DNA of 64,000 nt, from NCBI RefSeq assembly GCF_020859565.1, contig NZ_JAJHUO010000018.1:166468-230467 (forward strand). Direction: 5' to 3'. The translations under genes and the position numbers were made by a program. The DNA is from Saccharothrix luteola. Lineage in GTDB: Bacteria > Actinomycetota > Actinomycetes > Mycobacteriales > Pseudonocardiaceae. The notes under the pieces are model-generated. The model ran no database searches and was not told the DNA's origin. It was given only the letters and a program-made list of their open reading frames with translations. Shown here piece by piece: positions 23,786-36,707 of this stretch (the first letter of the stretch is position 1; each line of letters begins with the position of its first letter).

Positions 23786-23848
23786 TCGGGGCAACGACGG
23801 CAAGACTACAGCACCTCCCGTCGCCGCCCCAAATCGGCTGGTCGTAGA

Positions 23849-24712
23849 TCACTCCCGCTCGGACAAGGTCACTTCCAGGCCCCCGGCAAGATCGGCCGAG
23901 ACGTTGTAGACGAACGAGCCGACGGTCGCCAGGGCGGTGAACAGCACGATGTTCACCGCGCCCACGATCGCCGCCACGCCGAACACGCGACCGGCGCTGA
24001 TCAGCGGGTCGCTGCCGGTCTCGTTGCCCTGCAGCAGGTCGCTGGCGGTGTTGTTGATCTTGTCCCACACGCCCATGCCGTTCAGCACGCCGTACAGCAC
24101 GCCGACCGCCACGAGCCACACGAAGAACAGCGCCACGCTCAGCACCAGGGCCAGCTTGAGCACCGACCACGGGTCGACCCGCTTGACCTGCAGGCTCGCC
24201 CGACGCGGACCGCGCCCGGGGCGGCGGGCCGAGGGCGCGGAGGCGGCCGGCCGACCGTTCGCCGCGCCCAGGTTCACCTGCGTGCGGGCCGAACCCGCCG
24301 CGGCCTGCGCCCCGGGCACCACGGGACGGGCCACCGCCACCGTGTCCGGGTCGCTGGCCGGGTACGCGGGCTGCGTCCCCTCCGCCGCCGGGTGCTCCGG
24401 CGCGGACATCAGGTCGGCCGGACCGACCTGCTGCGCCTCGCCGTACTGCGTGTCGCTCGTCACGCGCTGCCACGGCGGGGGCGCCGCGGCCTGGTGGCTG
24501 TCGCTCTCGGCGGCCGGCCGCTCGACCTTCTCGGTCTTGCCGTCGGCCGTCGTCGCGTCGGCCGCGGGCGTCGCGGCCTGCTCGGACGCCCCCGAGGCGT
24601 CGACCGCCGGCTTCTCGGCGCCGGCGGGCTCATCGCCGGCCGCCGGTGTCGGCTCGGCGCCGGGCCGGGTGATCACCGCGGTCTTGTCCTCTGGCTTCTC
24701 GGGTGGAGTCAC
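23849..24712 (-). CDS. DUF3566 membrane protein (Rv0007-like)
   Basis: 287 residues from GTG 24712 with GAGG seven bases upstream. The first 160 residues are an Ala/Pro/Glu-rich disordered region; the C-terminal DUF3566 domain starts LQVKRVDPWSVLKLAL and has two membrane helices (LVLSVALFFVWLVAVGVLYGV and IVGAVNIVLFTALATVGSFVY). The family always follows gyrA in actinobacteria and is thought to act at the cell envelope; role unproven. It is 26 bases downstream of gyrA and likely cotranscribed. Confidence 0.93.
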   Translation of the reverse strand: MTPPEKPEDKTAVITRPGAEPTPAAGDEPAGAEKPAVDASGASEQAATPAADATTADGKTEKVERPAAESDSHQAAAPPPWQRVTSDTQYGEAQQVGPADLMSAPEHPAAEGTQPAYPASDPDTVAVARPVVPGAQAAAGSARTQVNLGAANGRPAASAPSARRPGRGPRRASLQVKRVDPWSVLKLALVLSVALFFVWLVAVGVLYGVLNGMGVWDKINNTASDLLQGNETGSDPLISAGRVFGVAAIVGAVNIVLFTALATVGSFVYNVSADLAGGLEVTLSERE

Positions 24713-24738
24713 GAGCAGTCCTCAACCTCTCGTTCGCG

Positions 24739-27330
<2,592 letters not shown>

Positions 27331-27379
27331 AGTTCTACTTCCTTAGAGGGCACGCCTGCGGGTTCGGGAACGACAGGGG

Positions 27380-29350
27380 TCAGACGTCGAGGAACCGGAC
27401 GCCCTTGGCGTTGCGGGTGATGAACGCGCGGCGGGCCTCCACGTCCTCGCCCATCAGCACGCTGAACAGCTCGTCGGCCGTCGCGGCGTCGTCCATGGTC
27501 ACCTGCGTCAGCACCCGGTTGGCCGGGTCCATCGTCGTCTCCCACAGCTCGGAGGAGTTCATCTCGCCGAGGCCCTTGTAGCGCTGGATGTTGTCGTCCT
27601 TGCCGATCTTCTTGCCCGCGGCGAGACCGGCCTTGATGATGCCGTCGCGCTCGCGGTCGGAGTAGGCGTACTCCGGCTCGGCGCGCTGCCACTTGATCTT
27701 GTAGAGCGGCGGGTTCGCCAGGTACACGTGACCGTGCTCGATCAGCGGGCGCATGAAGCGGAAGAGCAGGGTCAGCAGCAGCGTCCGGATGTGCTGGCCG
27801 TCCACGTCGGCGTCGGCCATCAGCACGATCTTGTGGTAGCGCAGCTTCGCGATGTCGAAGTCCTCGTGGATGCCCGTGCCGAACGCCGTGATCAGGGCCT
27901 GGACCTCGTTGTTCTTCAGCACGCGGTCGATGCGCGCCTTCTCCACGTTGATGATCTTGCCCCGGATCGGCAGGATCGCCTGGAACATGGAGTCCCGGCC
28001 CTCCTTGGCCGAGCCGCCCGCGGAGTCGCCCTCCACGACGTAGATCTCGCAGTCCTCCGGGTTGGTGGAGCGGCAGTCCTTGAGCTTGCCGGGCAGGCCG
28101 CCGATGTCGAGGGCGCCCTTGCGGCGGACGAGCTCGCGGGCCTTGCGGGCGGCGATGCGGGCCTGCGCCGAGGACACCGACTTGGTGACGATCGCCCTGG
28201 CCTCGTTGGGGTGGCGCTCGAACCAGTCGGCCAGGTGCTCGTTGGTGGACTTCTGCACGAAGGACTTGGCCTCGCTGTTGCCCAGCTTGGTCTTGGTCTG
28301 GCCCTCGAACTGCGGCTCCTTGAGCTTGACCGAGATGATCGCGGCCAGGCCCTCGCGGATGTCGTCGCCGGTGAGGTTGGAGTCCTTCTCCTTGAGCAGC
28401 TTCTTCTCGCGCGCGTACTCGTTGACCACGCGGGTCAGCGCGGCGCGGAAGCCCTCTTCGTGCGTGCCGCCCTCGTGGGTGTTGATCGTGTTGGCGAACG
28501 TGTACACCGACGGCGTGTAGCCGGTGTTCCACTGCATCGCCACCTCGACCTCGAGGTCCTCGCCCTTGGCCTCGAACGAGACGACCTTCTGGTGCACGGC
28601 CTCACGGGTGTGGTTGATGTGGCGGACGAAGTCCTCCAAGCCGCCGGGGTAGTGGAACGTGCGCTCGCGCACGGCCGCCACGTGGCCCTCGGCGTCGGCC
28701 TCCTCGTCGCTCGCCTGCACGCGCTCGTCGCGCAGGATGATCGTGAGGCCCTTGTTGAGGAACGCCATCTCCTGCAGGCGGCGGGAGATCGTCTCGATGT
28801 TGTAGTCGGTGGTCTCGAAGATCGTCGGGTCGGCCCAGAACGTGATGGCCGTGCCCGTCTCGTCGGTCGGCTCGCCCTTGGTCAGCTCGTGCGCGGGCTT
28901 GGTGTTCTCGAACCGCTGGTTCCACGTGAAACCCTCGGTCTTGACCTCGACGTCGACGGCGGTGGACAGCGCGTTCACCACGGAGATGCCGACGCCGTGC
29001 AGACCGCCGGACACCGCGTAGGAGTCGCTGTCGAACTTGCCGCCCGCGTGCAGCTTGGTCAGCACCACTTCCAGCGTGGGCCGCTTCTCGACCGGGTGCA
29101 TGCCGACCGGGATGCCGCGGCCGTCGTCGATGACCCGGACGCCCCCGTTGGCCAGCAGCGTCACGTCCACGACCGTCGCGTAGCCGGCCATGGCCTCGTC
29201 GACCGAGTTGTCCACGACCTCCTGGATCAGGTGGTGCAGACCGCGCTCGCCGGTGGAACCGATGTACATGCCTGGCCGCTTGCGGACCGCTTCCAGGCCC
29301 TCCAGGACGGTGATCGAGGACGCGTTGTACTCATTCTTCTTGGCTGCCAC
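27380..29350 (-). CDS. gyrB: DNA gyrase subunit B
   Basis: 656 residues from GTG 29350. GHKL ATPase motifs (EVVDNSVDEAM, DDGRGIPVGMHP, SGGLHGVGISVVNAL), TOPRIM motifs EGDSAGGSAKEGRD and MADADVDGQHIRTLLL, and C-terminal KGLGEMNSSELWETTMDP. Length and architecture are normal. The 236-bp upstream gap contains TAGAAT on the minus strand (29428-29423), a plausible -10; no convincing -35 is seen. It is 49 bases from gyrA and forms the gyrB-gyrA-DUF3566 operon. Confidence 0.99.
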   Translation of the reverse strand: MAAKKNEYNASSITVLEGLEAVRKRPGMYIGSTGERGLHHLIQEVVDNSVDEAMAGYATVVDVTLLANGGVRVIDDGRGIPVGMHPVEKRPTLEVVLTKLHAGGKFDSDSYAVSGGLHGVGISVVNALSTAVDVEVKTEGFTWNQRFENTKPAHELTKGEPTDETGTAITFWADPTIFETTDYNIETISRRLQEMAFLNKGLTIILRDERVQASDEEADAEGHVAAVRERTFHYPGGLEDFVRHINHTREAVHQKVVSFEAKGEDLEVEVAMQWNTGYTPSVYTFANTINTHEGGTHEEGFRAALTRVVNEYAREKKLLKEKDSNLTGDDIREGLAAIISVKLKEPQFEGQTKTKLGNSEAKSFVQKSTNEHLADWFERHPNEARAIVTKSVSSAQARIAARKARELVRRKGALDIGGLPGKLKDCRSTNPEDCEIYVVEGDSAGGSAKEGRDSMFQAILPIRGKIINVEKARIDRVLKNNEVQALITAFGTGIHEDFDIAKLRYHKIVLMADADVDGQHIRTLLLTLLFRFMRPLIEHGHVYLANPPLYKIKWQRAEPEYAYSDRERDGIIKAGLAAGKKIGKDDNIQRYKGLGEMNSSELWETTMDPANRVLTQVTMDDAATADELFSVLMGEDVEARRAFITRNAKGVRFLDV

Positions 29351-29586
29351 GGGCCTGGTGTCTCCTCGGACTTCACGCGACTGGGACCGTCGCCGGGCGA
29401 CGCTGGGTTGCGCTACCCCACGATTCTACCGGGGCATACCGACAGAAACCCACTTAGGACACCCCTGGTTTGCTCACAGGCGGCCCGAAGTGAACGCAGA
29501 TGGGTACGGACCGCTGGTCACGGGGTCAAAATCGACTGGTGAGCGCTCACCGCGCCACAGGATCGCCGCTGCGGCCCTGGCGCTCG

Positions 29587-30213
29587 TCACCCGTAGGTGT
29601 CACGTGGTCCGCGACCCGGAGCGTGCCTGGGGCCGTAGCGCCAACTGGGCGCCGCCGGACCCTGGACCTTCAACTTCTGCACGACGCCGTGGCCGACGCC
29701 CGCCGCGATCCGCTTGAGCAGGTCGCGCTGCAACAGCCGCAGCTGCGTGGCCCACGCCGTCGAGTCGGCCTGGACGGTCAGTTCACCGTCACTGAGCGCT
29801 ACCGGCTGCGCGTGCTCGGCCACGTCCTCGCCGACCAGTTTCGGCCACCGGGCGAACACCTGGCCACCCGAGAGCCGCTCGACCCAACCGCGATCGGCGG
29901 CGATCCTCGCCGCGAGCCTGCCGAGCGGTTGCGGGTCGCGGTCGTCGGGGCCGGGCCCGGACCAGCGGCGACGCCGGCGACGGCCCGTCGCGCCCGCCCC
30001 GCCCTTGCGCACGCCCCGCACCCCGCGCTCCTTGGCGGAGGCGCGGGCCGCTTCCAGGGCGGCTCGGGCGAGGTCCGGACCCCGCAAAGCACCCTCTTGT
30101 GTACTACCGGCTGTGGATATGTCCGGTTCACGAGGGGAGTTATCCACACCATCCACAGGGTTGTCCCCAGATGTGTGTCGGGTCACACCCGTTCGGGGCA
30201 ACTCCTCAGACAC
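29587..30213 (-). CDS. dciA: DciA family protein (DUF721), replicative helicase loader
   Basis: 208 residues from GTG 30213, overlapping the recF stop by eight bases. The first 100 residues are low-complexity and basic (GATGRRRRRRWSGPG); the DUF721/KH-like DciA core follows (FARWPKLVGEDVAEHAQPVALSDGEL, LRLLQRDLLKRI). DciA is the ancestral loader of the DnaB helicase. The location after recF is conserved in actinobacteria (M. tuberculosis Rv0004). The 5' coding region contains several DnaA-box-like sequences. Confidence 0.92.
   Translation of the reverse strand: MSEELPRTGVTRHTSGDNPVDGVDNSPREPDISTAGSTQEGALRGPDLARAALEAARASAKERGVRGVRKGGAGATGRRRRRRWSGPGPDDRDPQPLGRLAARIAADRGWVERLSGGQVFARWPKLVGEDVAEHAQPVALSDGELTVQADSTAWATQLRLLQRDLLKRIAAGVGHGVVQKLKVQGPAAPSWRYGPRHAPGRGPRDTYG
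30112..30169. other. Cluster of DnaA-box-like sequences inside dciA
   Basis: Within 58 bases: TGTGGATAT (30112-30120, minus strand; one mismatch to TTATCCACA), TTATCCACA (30140-30148, the perfect Escherichia coli-type box), CATCCACAG at about 30151-30159, and TTGTCCCCA (30161-30169, one mismatch to TTGTCCACA). It lies about 3.3 kb from oriC within coding sequence. Confidence 0.6.
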
Positions 30214-31321
30214 GGTGCACCTCCCCGTGGCGAACGTCGAACCGCAGCCCGTCCAGCTCCTCGGGCACGTCCTCCGCGACCGCCGCCGTGATCAGCACCT
30301 GCTCCGCGCCGGCGGCCACCTTCGCCAACTGACGACGCCTGCCCCGGTCCAGTTCGGCGAACACATCGTCCAGCACGAGGACCGGTTCGGCCCCCTCGAC
30401 ACGCAGCAACTCGTACCCGCCGAGACGCAGGGCCAAGGCGAAGGACCATGACTCACCGTGACTGGCGTAGCCCTTCGCGGGCAGGTCGCCGAGCGCCAGG
30501 TCGAGGTCGTCGCGGTGCGGCCCGACCAGGCACACGCCCCGCTCGACCTCCTGCGGGCGCACCCGGTGCAGCTCGGCGAGCAACGCGTCCTCCAGCACGT
30601 CCCGGTCGTGCGACTCCGGGAACGCCTCGCCGAGGCTCGACCGGTACGCGATCCGCGCGGGCCGGGACTCCGGCGCCACCTCCGCGTACGCCGCGGCCAC
30701 GTGCGGCGCGATGTCCGCGACCAGGTCCAGCCGCGCGGCCAGCAGCTCGGCGCCGTGCCGGGCCAGGTGCCCGTCCCACACGTCGAGCGTGCTGATGTCG
30801 GCGTTGCGCGCCGCGCGCACGGTCTTGAGCAACGCGCCACGCTGCTTGAGCACGCGTTCGTAGTCGCTGCGCACCCCGGCGTACCGCGGCGCGCGCGTGG
30901 TCAGCAGCTCGTCGAGGAACCGCCGGCGTTCGCCGGGGTCGCCGCGCACCAGCGCCAGGTCCTCCGGCGCGAACAGCACCGTCCGCAGGATGCCGAGCAC
31001 GTCGCGCGGGCGCGGCACCGGGCCGCGGTTGACCCGCGCCCGGTTCGCCTTGCCCGGCGTGATCTCCAGCTCGACCAGCAGCTCGCGCCCCTCGTTGACC
31101 ACCGCCGCGCGGACCACCGCGCGCGGGGCGCCGTGCCGGATCAGCGGCGCGTCCGTGGCCACCCGGTGCGAACCGAGGGTGGCCACGTACCCCAGCGCCT
31201 CGACCAGGTTCGTCTTGCCCTGGCCGTTGCGCCCCACCAGCACGCTCACCCCCGGCTCGAACACCAGGTCCGCGTGCTCCCACGACCTGAAGTCGGTGAC
31301 TTGCAGGTGCCGGACGTACAA
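30206..31321 (-). CDS. recF: DNA replication and repair protein RecF
   Basis: 371-residue SMC-like ATPase. Walker A GRNGQGKTNLVEAL, signature region in the middle, Walker B LVLDDVFAELD. The product begins MYVRHLQVTDFRSW, the standard actinobacterial RecF start, here from a TTG codon at 31321, four bases after the gnd stop. RecF loads RecA at gapped DNA with RecO and RecR. Part of the dnaN-gnd-recF-dciA run. Confidence 0.98.
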   Translation of the reverse strand: MYVRHLQVTDFRSWEHADLVFEPGVSVLVGRNGQGKTNLVEALGYVATLGSHRVATDAPLIRHGAPRAVVRAAVVNEGRELLVELEITPGKANRARVNRGPVPRPRDVLGILRTVLFAPEDLALVRGDPGERRRFLDELLTTRAPRYAGVRSDYERVLKQRGALLKTVRAARNADISTLDVWDGHLARHGAELLAARLDLVADIAPHVAAAYAEVAPESRPARIAYRSSLGEAFPESHDRDVLEDALLAELHRVRPQEVERGVCLVGPHRDDLDLALGDLPAKGYASHGESWSFALALRLGGYELLRVEGAEPVLVLDDVFAELDRGRRRQLAKVAAGAEQVLITAAVAEDVPEELDGLRFDVRHGEVHRV

Positions 31322-31325
31322 CTCG

Positions 31326-32240
<915 letters not shown>

Positions 32241-32281
32241 GGTCGTTCCTCTTCCCTAGCGTCTGTGGATGGCGTGGTGGA

Positions 32282-33418
32282 TCAGCCGGGCAGGCGCACG
32301 GGCATCAGCAGGTAGAGGTAGCCCGGCGCCACGTTCCCATCCTCGTCCACCGGCTTGAGCAGTGCGGGCCGACTGGGTGTGGTGAAGGACAAGTGCGCCC
32401 GCGGCGTGCGGACGGCCTGGAGCCCTTCGAGGAGGTAGGTCGGGTTGAACGCGATGGTGACCGCGTCGCCGGTGTAGTCGACCGGCAGCTCTTCCTCGGC
32501 GCTGCCCTCGTCGTCGCCGCCCGCGGACAGGCGCAGGCCGTTGTCCACGAACTCCAGCCGGACCTGCGTGCCGCGCTCGGCGACCAGCGACACGCGCTTG
32601 ATCGCCTGCACCAGCGCGTCGACCTCGATGATCGCGGCGGCCGAGTGCTCGGTGGGCAGCAGCTGGCGGTACTTCGGGAAGTCGGCGTCGAGCAAGCGGG
32701 TGGTCGTGCGGCGGTTCGTGCCGGACAGGCCGAGCAGGCCGTCGTTCGCGGCGAGGGACAGCTCGATCTTCGCGCCGGACGCGCCCAGCGTCTTCGCGGC
32801 GTCGTTCAGGGTCTTCGCCGGCACGAGCACGGCGACCTCGCCGAGGGACTCGTTCGGCTCCCACGGGAACTCGCGCATGGCGAGCCGGAAGCGGTCGGTG
32901 GCGACCAGGGTCACCTTGCCCTCGCCGATCTCCAGCCGGACGCCGGTCAGCATCGGGAGCGTGTCGTCCTTGCCCGCCGCGACGGCGACCTGGTTCACGG
33001 CCTCGCCGAAGACCTCGCCCGGGAGCTCGCCGGCCAGCTGCGGCATGGACGGCAGCTGCGGGTAGTCCTCGACCGGCATGGTCGGCAGGCTGAACCGGGC
33101 GCTGCCGCACGAGATCGTCATCCGGGAGCCGTCGACCGCGATCTCGACCGGGTGGTTCGGCAGGGCCTTGGTGATGTCGGCCAGGAGCCGTCCGCTGACG
33201 AGCGCCTTGCCGCCGTCGGCGATCGTGGCCGGGACGCCGCACTGCGCGGACACCTCGTAGTCGAACCCGGAGACGGTCAGCGCCTCGCCGGAGCCGTCCT
33301 CCGCCCCGGCGTCGAGCAGGATTCCGCCGAGCACCGCGACAGGCGGCCTGGACGGCAGGCTGCGGGCGACCCAGGCGACGGCGTCGGCCAGGCCGTCGCG
33401 CTCGACGCGGATCTTCAT
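32282..33418 (-). CDS. dnaN: DNA polymerase III sliding clamp (beta subunit)
   Basis: 378 residues beginning MKIRVERDGLADAVAWVARSLPSRPPVAVL. Three clamp domains; conserved LSGTNRRTTTRLLDADFPKYRQLLP and C-terminal GYLYLLMPVRLPG. It forms the processivity ring and the docking site for polymerase, DciA partners and repair enzymes. GGAAGGA precedes the ATG at 33418. Directly borders oriC; transcription runs away from the origin. Confidence 0.99.
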   Translation of the reverse strand: MKIRVERDGLADAVAWVARSLPSRPPVAVLGGILLDAGAEDGSGEALTVSGFDYEVSAQCGVPATIADGGKALVSGRLLADITKALPNHPVEIAVDGSRMTISCGSARFSLPTMPVEDYPQLPSMPQLAGELPGEVFGEAVNQVAVAAGKDDTLPMLTGVRLEIGEGKVTLVATDRFRLAMREFPWEPNESLGEVAVLVPAKTLNDAAKTLGASGAKIELSLAANDGLLGLSGTNRRTTTRLLDADFPKYRQLLPTEHSAAAIIEVDALVQAIKRVSLVAERGTQVRLEFVDNGLRLSAGGDDEGSAEEELPVDYTGDAVTIAFNPTYLLEGLQAVRTPRAHLSFTTPSRPALLKPVDEDGNVAPGYLYLLMPVRLPG

Positions 33419-34390
33419 GAGGCGTCCTTCCTCAAGTCGGCATGACCAACAACAGCATGCGTTGCGGTGGGGGTTGGGGAGCCGCGGCCCTCGCCGGATC
33501 TTCCGACCCTCGGCGCGGAGGCTCCCCACCGTAGAGCGTCGGCCCGGTCCTCGTCACCTCGGGGCTGCCCCGGGGCGAGGCGCTGCCGAGCGCTCGTCCC
33601 CGGGCTCGACCGCCGGCTGTTTTTTCTTTGTTCTTCATCTTCAAGGGAAGACAACAGCAACAGCAGTAGGGCCTGTGGATTGTGTGGACAACCCCGGTTT
33701 TCGCAGCGTGTCGCCCGCTTGGAGGTGTGGATGGACACGGGGTGTCACCCGGGGACAAGTCGGCGCACCCGGGGAGAACTACGAGGCTCGTCCGTTCGGT
33801 CCACAGGGAGGCCGAGTTGTCCCCGGGTTAATCCCCGGGTGTGGGCCGGGTTGTACCCGGGTGCTGCACAGGGTGATGGTGGGCCGAATCTCCCCCGACG
33901 GGGCACTTCGCCGGGCCTGTGGACAACTTTTCGCCCGCCGTTCACCAGCGGCGGCACGTGCGACGGGGCCGTTGCGGCGCACCGGGAACGGCCTGGACCC
34001 GGCCCCGGTGGGGCGGGGGTACCTCACACGGGTGACACGAAACGACCCCCGTCGGTCCCGACCTCCACGCCCGGGTGTTCCGGCCTCCTCGGCGCCTCCC
34101 GGTGGGCCGCGGCGGGCGCGGCACCCGGGTGCGAGGAGGAGCGGACGACGACCCCATCGGAGGCCGGCTCGGGCGACGGCCGCGCGCCGCCGTCCGTTCA
34201 CCGGGGGCGGGCGCCGGGTGCCGTGCCGGGACGCCGTGAGGATGGGGTGGGGACACCGCCGTGCCGGGTGCGGGCGGCCCGGTACGACGGACGCGGGGGC
34301 CGCCGGACACGGTGCGGCGGGGGCAGCGGGAGCCGGCTGTGGTCGGCCGGGTGCGGCTGCCGGGACGCGTGGCGCGGGGTTCGCCGGGAT
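33419..34390. other. oriC: oriC: chromosomal replication origin (dnaA-dnaN intergenic)
   Basis: About 970 gene-free bases between dnaN and dnaA. Perfect DnaA boxes (TTGTCCACA, minus strand) at 33683-33691 and 33918-33926; near matches at 33674-33682, 33726-33734, 33797-33805, and paired TTGTCCCCG at 33750-33758 (minus) and 33817-33825 (plus). A T/A-rich tract at about 33617-33666 (GTTTTTTCTTTG and following) on the dnaN side is the best duplex-unwinding candidate. Interspersed CCCGGG-centred repeats are frequent from 33740 to 33865. From about 33960 to 34390 the sequence is very GC-rich with no visible boxes. Confidence 0.93.
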
Positions 34391-34424
34391 GCTGAGGTCG
34401 CCGAACCGGTCCGGCGACCTCAGC
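34391..34424 (-). terminator. dnaA terminator hairpin
   Basis: GCTGAGGTCGCCG (34391-34403) and CGGCGACCTCAGC (34412-34424), a 13-bp perfect stem with an eight-base loop, about 100 bases beyond the dnaA stop. It would stop dnaA transcription before it enters oriC. Confidence 0.8.
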
Positions 34425-34521
34425 TCGGGTCCGGAGTGCGGTTCAGGGTCGGTTGGGAGGCGCCTGGCGCCGAGCCGGTACTAGGCGCGACGGCGGGGTG
34501 GGAGGCGCAAGCGTTTGCGGG

Positions 34522-36075
34522 TCAGGGGGTGTGGCGGGCGCGCTGCTTGATGCGCGACGTCAGCTCCTGCACCTGCTCGTACACCCGGCGGCGCTCCGCC
34601 ATCTCCTTGCGGATCTTCTTGTCCGCGTGCATGACCGTCGTGTGGTCGCGGCCGCCGAACGTCTGGCCGATCTTCGGCAGCGACAGGTCCGTCAGCTCGC
34701 GGCACAGGTACATGGAGATCTGCCGCGCCTGGGCCAGGACCTTCGTCTTGCCGGGGCCGCACAGGTCGTCTATGGACACGGAGAAGAACTCCGCGGTGAC
34801 CGCCATGATCGTGGGCGCGGTGATCTCCGGGGCGTGCGAGTCCGGGATCAGGTCGCGCAGGACTATCTCGGCCAGCTGCACGTCGACCGGCTGCCGGTTG
34901 AGCGAGGCGAACGCCGTGACGCGGATGAGCGCGCCCTCGAGCTCGCGGATGTTCCGCTCGATCCGGGCCGCGATGAACTCCAGCACCTCGGCGGGCGCGG
35001 CCAGCCGGTCCTGCGCGGCCTTCTTGCGCAGGATGGCGATCCGCGTCTCCAGCTCGGGCGGCTGGATGTCGGTGATCAGGCCCCACTCGAACCGCGTCCG
35101 CAGCCGGTCCTCCAACGTCTCCAGCCGCTTGGGCGGCCGGTCGGAGGACACCACGATCTGCTTGTTCGCGTTGTGCAGCGTGTTGAAGGTGTGGAAGAAC
35201 TCCTCCTGCGTGCCTTCCTTGCCCTCCAGGAACTGGATGTCGTCGACCAGCAGCACGTCGATGTCCCGGTACCGGCGCTGGAAGGCGACCTTGCGGTCGT
35301 CACGCAGGGAGTTGATGAAGTCGTTGGTGAACTCCTCGGTCGACACGTACCGCACGCGCATGCCGGGGAACAGCCGCTGCGCGTAGTGCCCGACCGCGTG
35401 CAGCAGGTGCGTCTTGCCGAGCCCGGACTCGCCCCAGATGAACAGCGGGTTGTACGCGCGGGCGGGCGCCTCGGCGACGGCCACCGCGGCGGCGTGCGCG
35501 AAGCGGTTGGACGCGCCGATGACGAACGTGTCGAAGTTGTACTTCTCGTTCAGCCTGGTCTGCGAGGCCACCGGGTTGGCGGGCCGGGTGTACGGCATGC
35601 CGCTCGGCGCGGCGTGACCACCGCTGAACGTGGGCCAGATCTCGGTGACGGCGGCGAGCGCCTCGCCCTCCTCGTCGACCTCTTCGCCTTCGCCCTCGGT
35701 GTCGCCCTCGGGCTCCGCCTCGACGGCCACGCCGCCGTTGACGGCCACCGCGCCGGGCGGCGGTCCGGGCACGGGCACCGCGCCGGGCACCGGGATCGGC
35801 GCGGTCACGGGGTCGGGCGAGTCGACCTTCACGGCCAGCGAGACGGCTCGGCCGAGCCGACGGGAGAGGGCCGCGGTGATCGGTTCGCGCAGCGCGCGCT
35901 CGATGGCTTCCTTGGCGAAGTCGCTCGGCGCGGCGAGCAGCGCGGTCCCGTCGAGCAGCCCGATGGGTCGGGTCACGCGCATCCAAGCGCGCTGTTGGGG
36001 GGACAACGTGCTGGCTGCGAGCTCCTGCACGACCTGCTCCCACACGAGACCCAGATCGGTCTGGTGGTCGGACAC
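34522..36075 (-). CDS. dnaA: Chromosomal replication initiator DnaA
   Basis: 517 residues from GTG 36075, with AGGGGAG upstream; frames extending to 36336 run through the promoter. Domain I (LGLVWEQVVQELAASTLSPQQRAWM), an acidic/proline-rich domain II, AAA+ domain with Walker A GESGLGKTHLLHA and Walker B LLVDDIQFLEGKE, and domain IV with the FGGRDHTTVMHADKKI box-recognition helix. It binds the DnaA boxes in oriC and in its own promoter. Confidence 0.98.
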   Translation of the reverse strand: MSDHQTDLGLVWEQVVQELAASTLSPQQRAWMRVTRPIGLLDGTALLAAPSDFAKEAIERALREPITAALSRRLGRAVSLAVKVDSPDPVTAPIPVPGAVPVPGPPPGAVAVNGGVAVEAEPEGDTEGEGEEVDEEGEALAAVTEIWPTFSGGHAAPSGMPYTRPANPVASQTRLNEKYNFDTFVIGASNRFAHAAAVAVAEAPARAYNPLFIWGESGLGKTHLLHAVGHYAQRLFPGMRVRYVSTEEFTNDFINSLRDDRKVAFQRRYRDIDVLLVDDIQFLEGKEGTQEEFFHTFNTLHNANKQIVVSSDRPPKRLETLEDRLRTRFEWGLITDIQPPELETRIAILRKKAAQDRLAAPAEVLEFIAARIERNIRELEGALIRVTAFASLNRQPVDVQLAEIVLRDLIPDSHAPEITAPTIMAVTAEFFSVSIDDLCGPGKTKVLAQARQISMYLCRELTDLSLPKIGQTFGGRDHTTVMHADKKIRKEMAERRRVYEQVQELTSRIKQRARHTP

Positions 36076-36154
36076 CTCCGCGCTCCCCTCCCCTCGTGAC
36101 GTCTCCGCGGTCAGTCCCCGGGGAACTTCCACGACGTGGACACGGAGAATAGAG

Positions 36155-36175
36155 GCATCCACAGAGTTATCCACA
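36155..36175. promoter_or_regulatory. DnaA boxes in dnaA promoter region
   Basis: GCATCCACA (36155-36163) and the perfect TTATCCACA (36167-36175) lie about 80-100 bases upstream of the dnaA start, in the 475-bp gap between dnaA and rpmH. Autoregulation by DnaA binding here is well known in other bacteria. Confidence 0.7.
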
Positions 36176-36416
36176 ACTGTGCACGAACGGGGCCCGGAGC
36201 GCAGCGGATCCCCCCGTTGCTCCCGAGCGCCTGCGGCCGGCGTGGCGGGGGCTGTCGTGCTCCGTCCAGCCCGGCTCGCGTCAACTCGCATCACCCGCGA
36301 AGGCAGCACGCTAACAAGGTGCGGGCCCTGCCACAAGGCGTACCGCCGCGCAAGCCCTTTCCGTGCCTGGAACGGCGTTCGGGACGCCGTCCGGCGCGTC
36401 CGGGGGCGACCCCGAT

Positions 36417-36446
36417 TTGAACCGCGCCCCCGGGGCTGCGTACCCT
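36417..36446 (+). promoter_or_regulatory. Predicted rpmH promoter
   Basis: TTGAAC (36417-36422), 18-base spacer, TACCCT (36441-36446), about 105 bases before the rpmH GTG. It fits a sigma-70-type promoter for rpmH-rnpA-yidD-yidC-jag. The long leader includes GGGGACAAC, a weak DnaA-box-like site, at about 36504. Confidence 0.55.
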
Positions 36447-36550
36447 CGTAACCGTCTCCCGCTTGCGTGGGGTGCTTTTCGCGCGCCTAAGGCTTGATCG
36501 CTGGGGACAACCACAGACCTGCTTGGCAGTTAAGCACCGGGAGTCCGACC

Positions 36551-36694
36551 GTGAGCAAGGGTAAGCGCACCTTCCAGCCCAACAACCGTCGCCGTGCCAA
36601 GACGCACGGGTTCCGGCTGCGCATGCGCACCCGTGCCGGTCGCGCCATCCTGGCCGCGCGCCGTGGCAAGGGCCGCAAGCAGCTGTCCGCCTGA
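36551..36694 (+). CDS. rpmH: 50S ribosomal protein L34
   Basis: 47 residues from GTG 36551 (VSKGKRTFQPNNRRRAK ... GRKQLSA), very basic, with the family's TFQPNNRRRAKTHGFRLRM. GGGAG lies seven bases upstream. First gene of the rightward origin-proximal cluster, divergent from dnaA. Confidence 0.98.
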   Translation: MSKGKRTFQPNNRRRAKTHGFRLRMRTRAGRAILAARRGKGRKQLSA

Positions 36695-36707
36695 TCGCCG
36701 CAGCGCC

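Noticed and set aside
32256..33242. Alternative minus-strand frame through dnaN
   Set aside because: Off-frame shadow; the dnaN frame has full clamp-family conservation.
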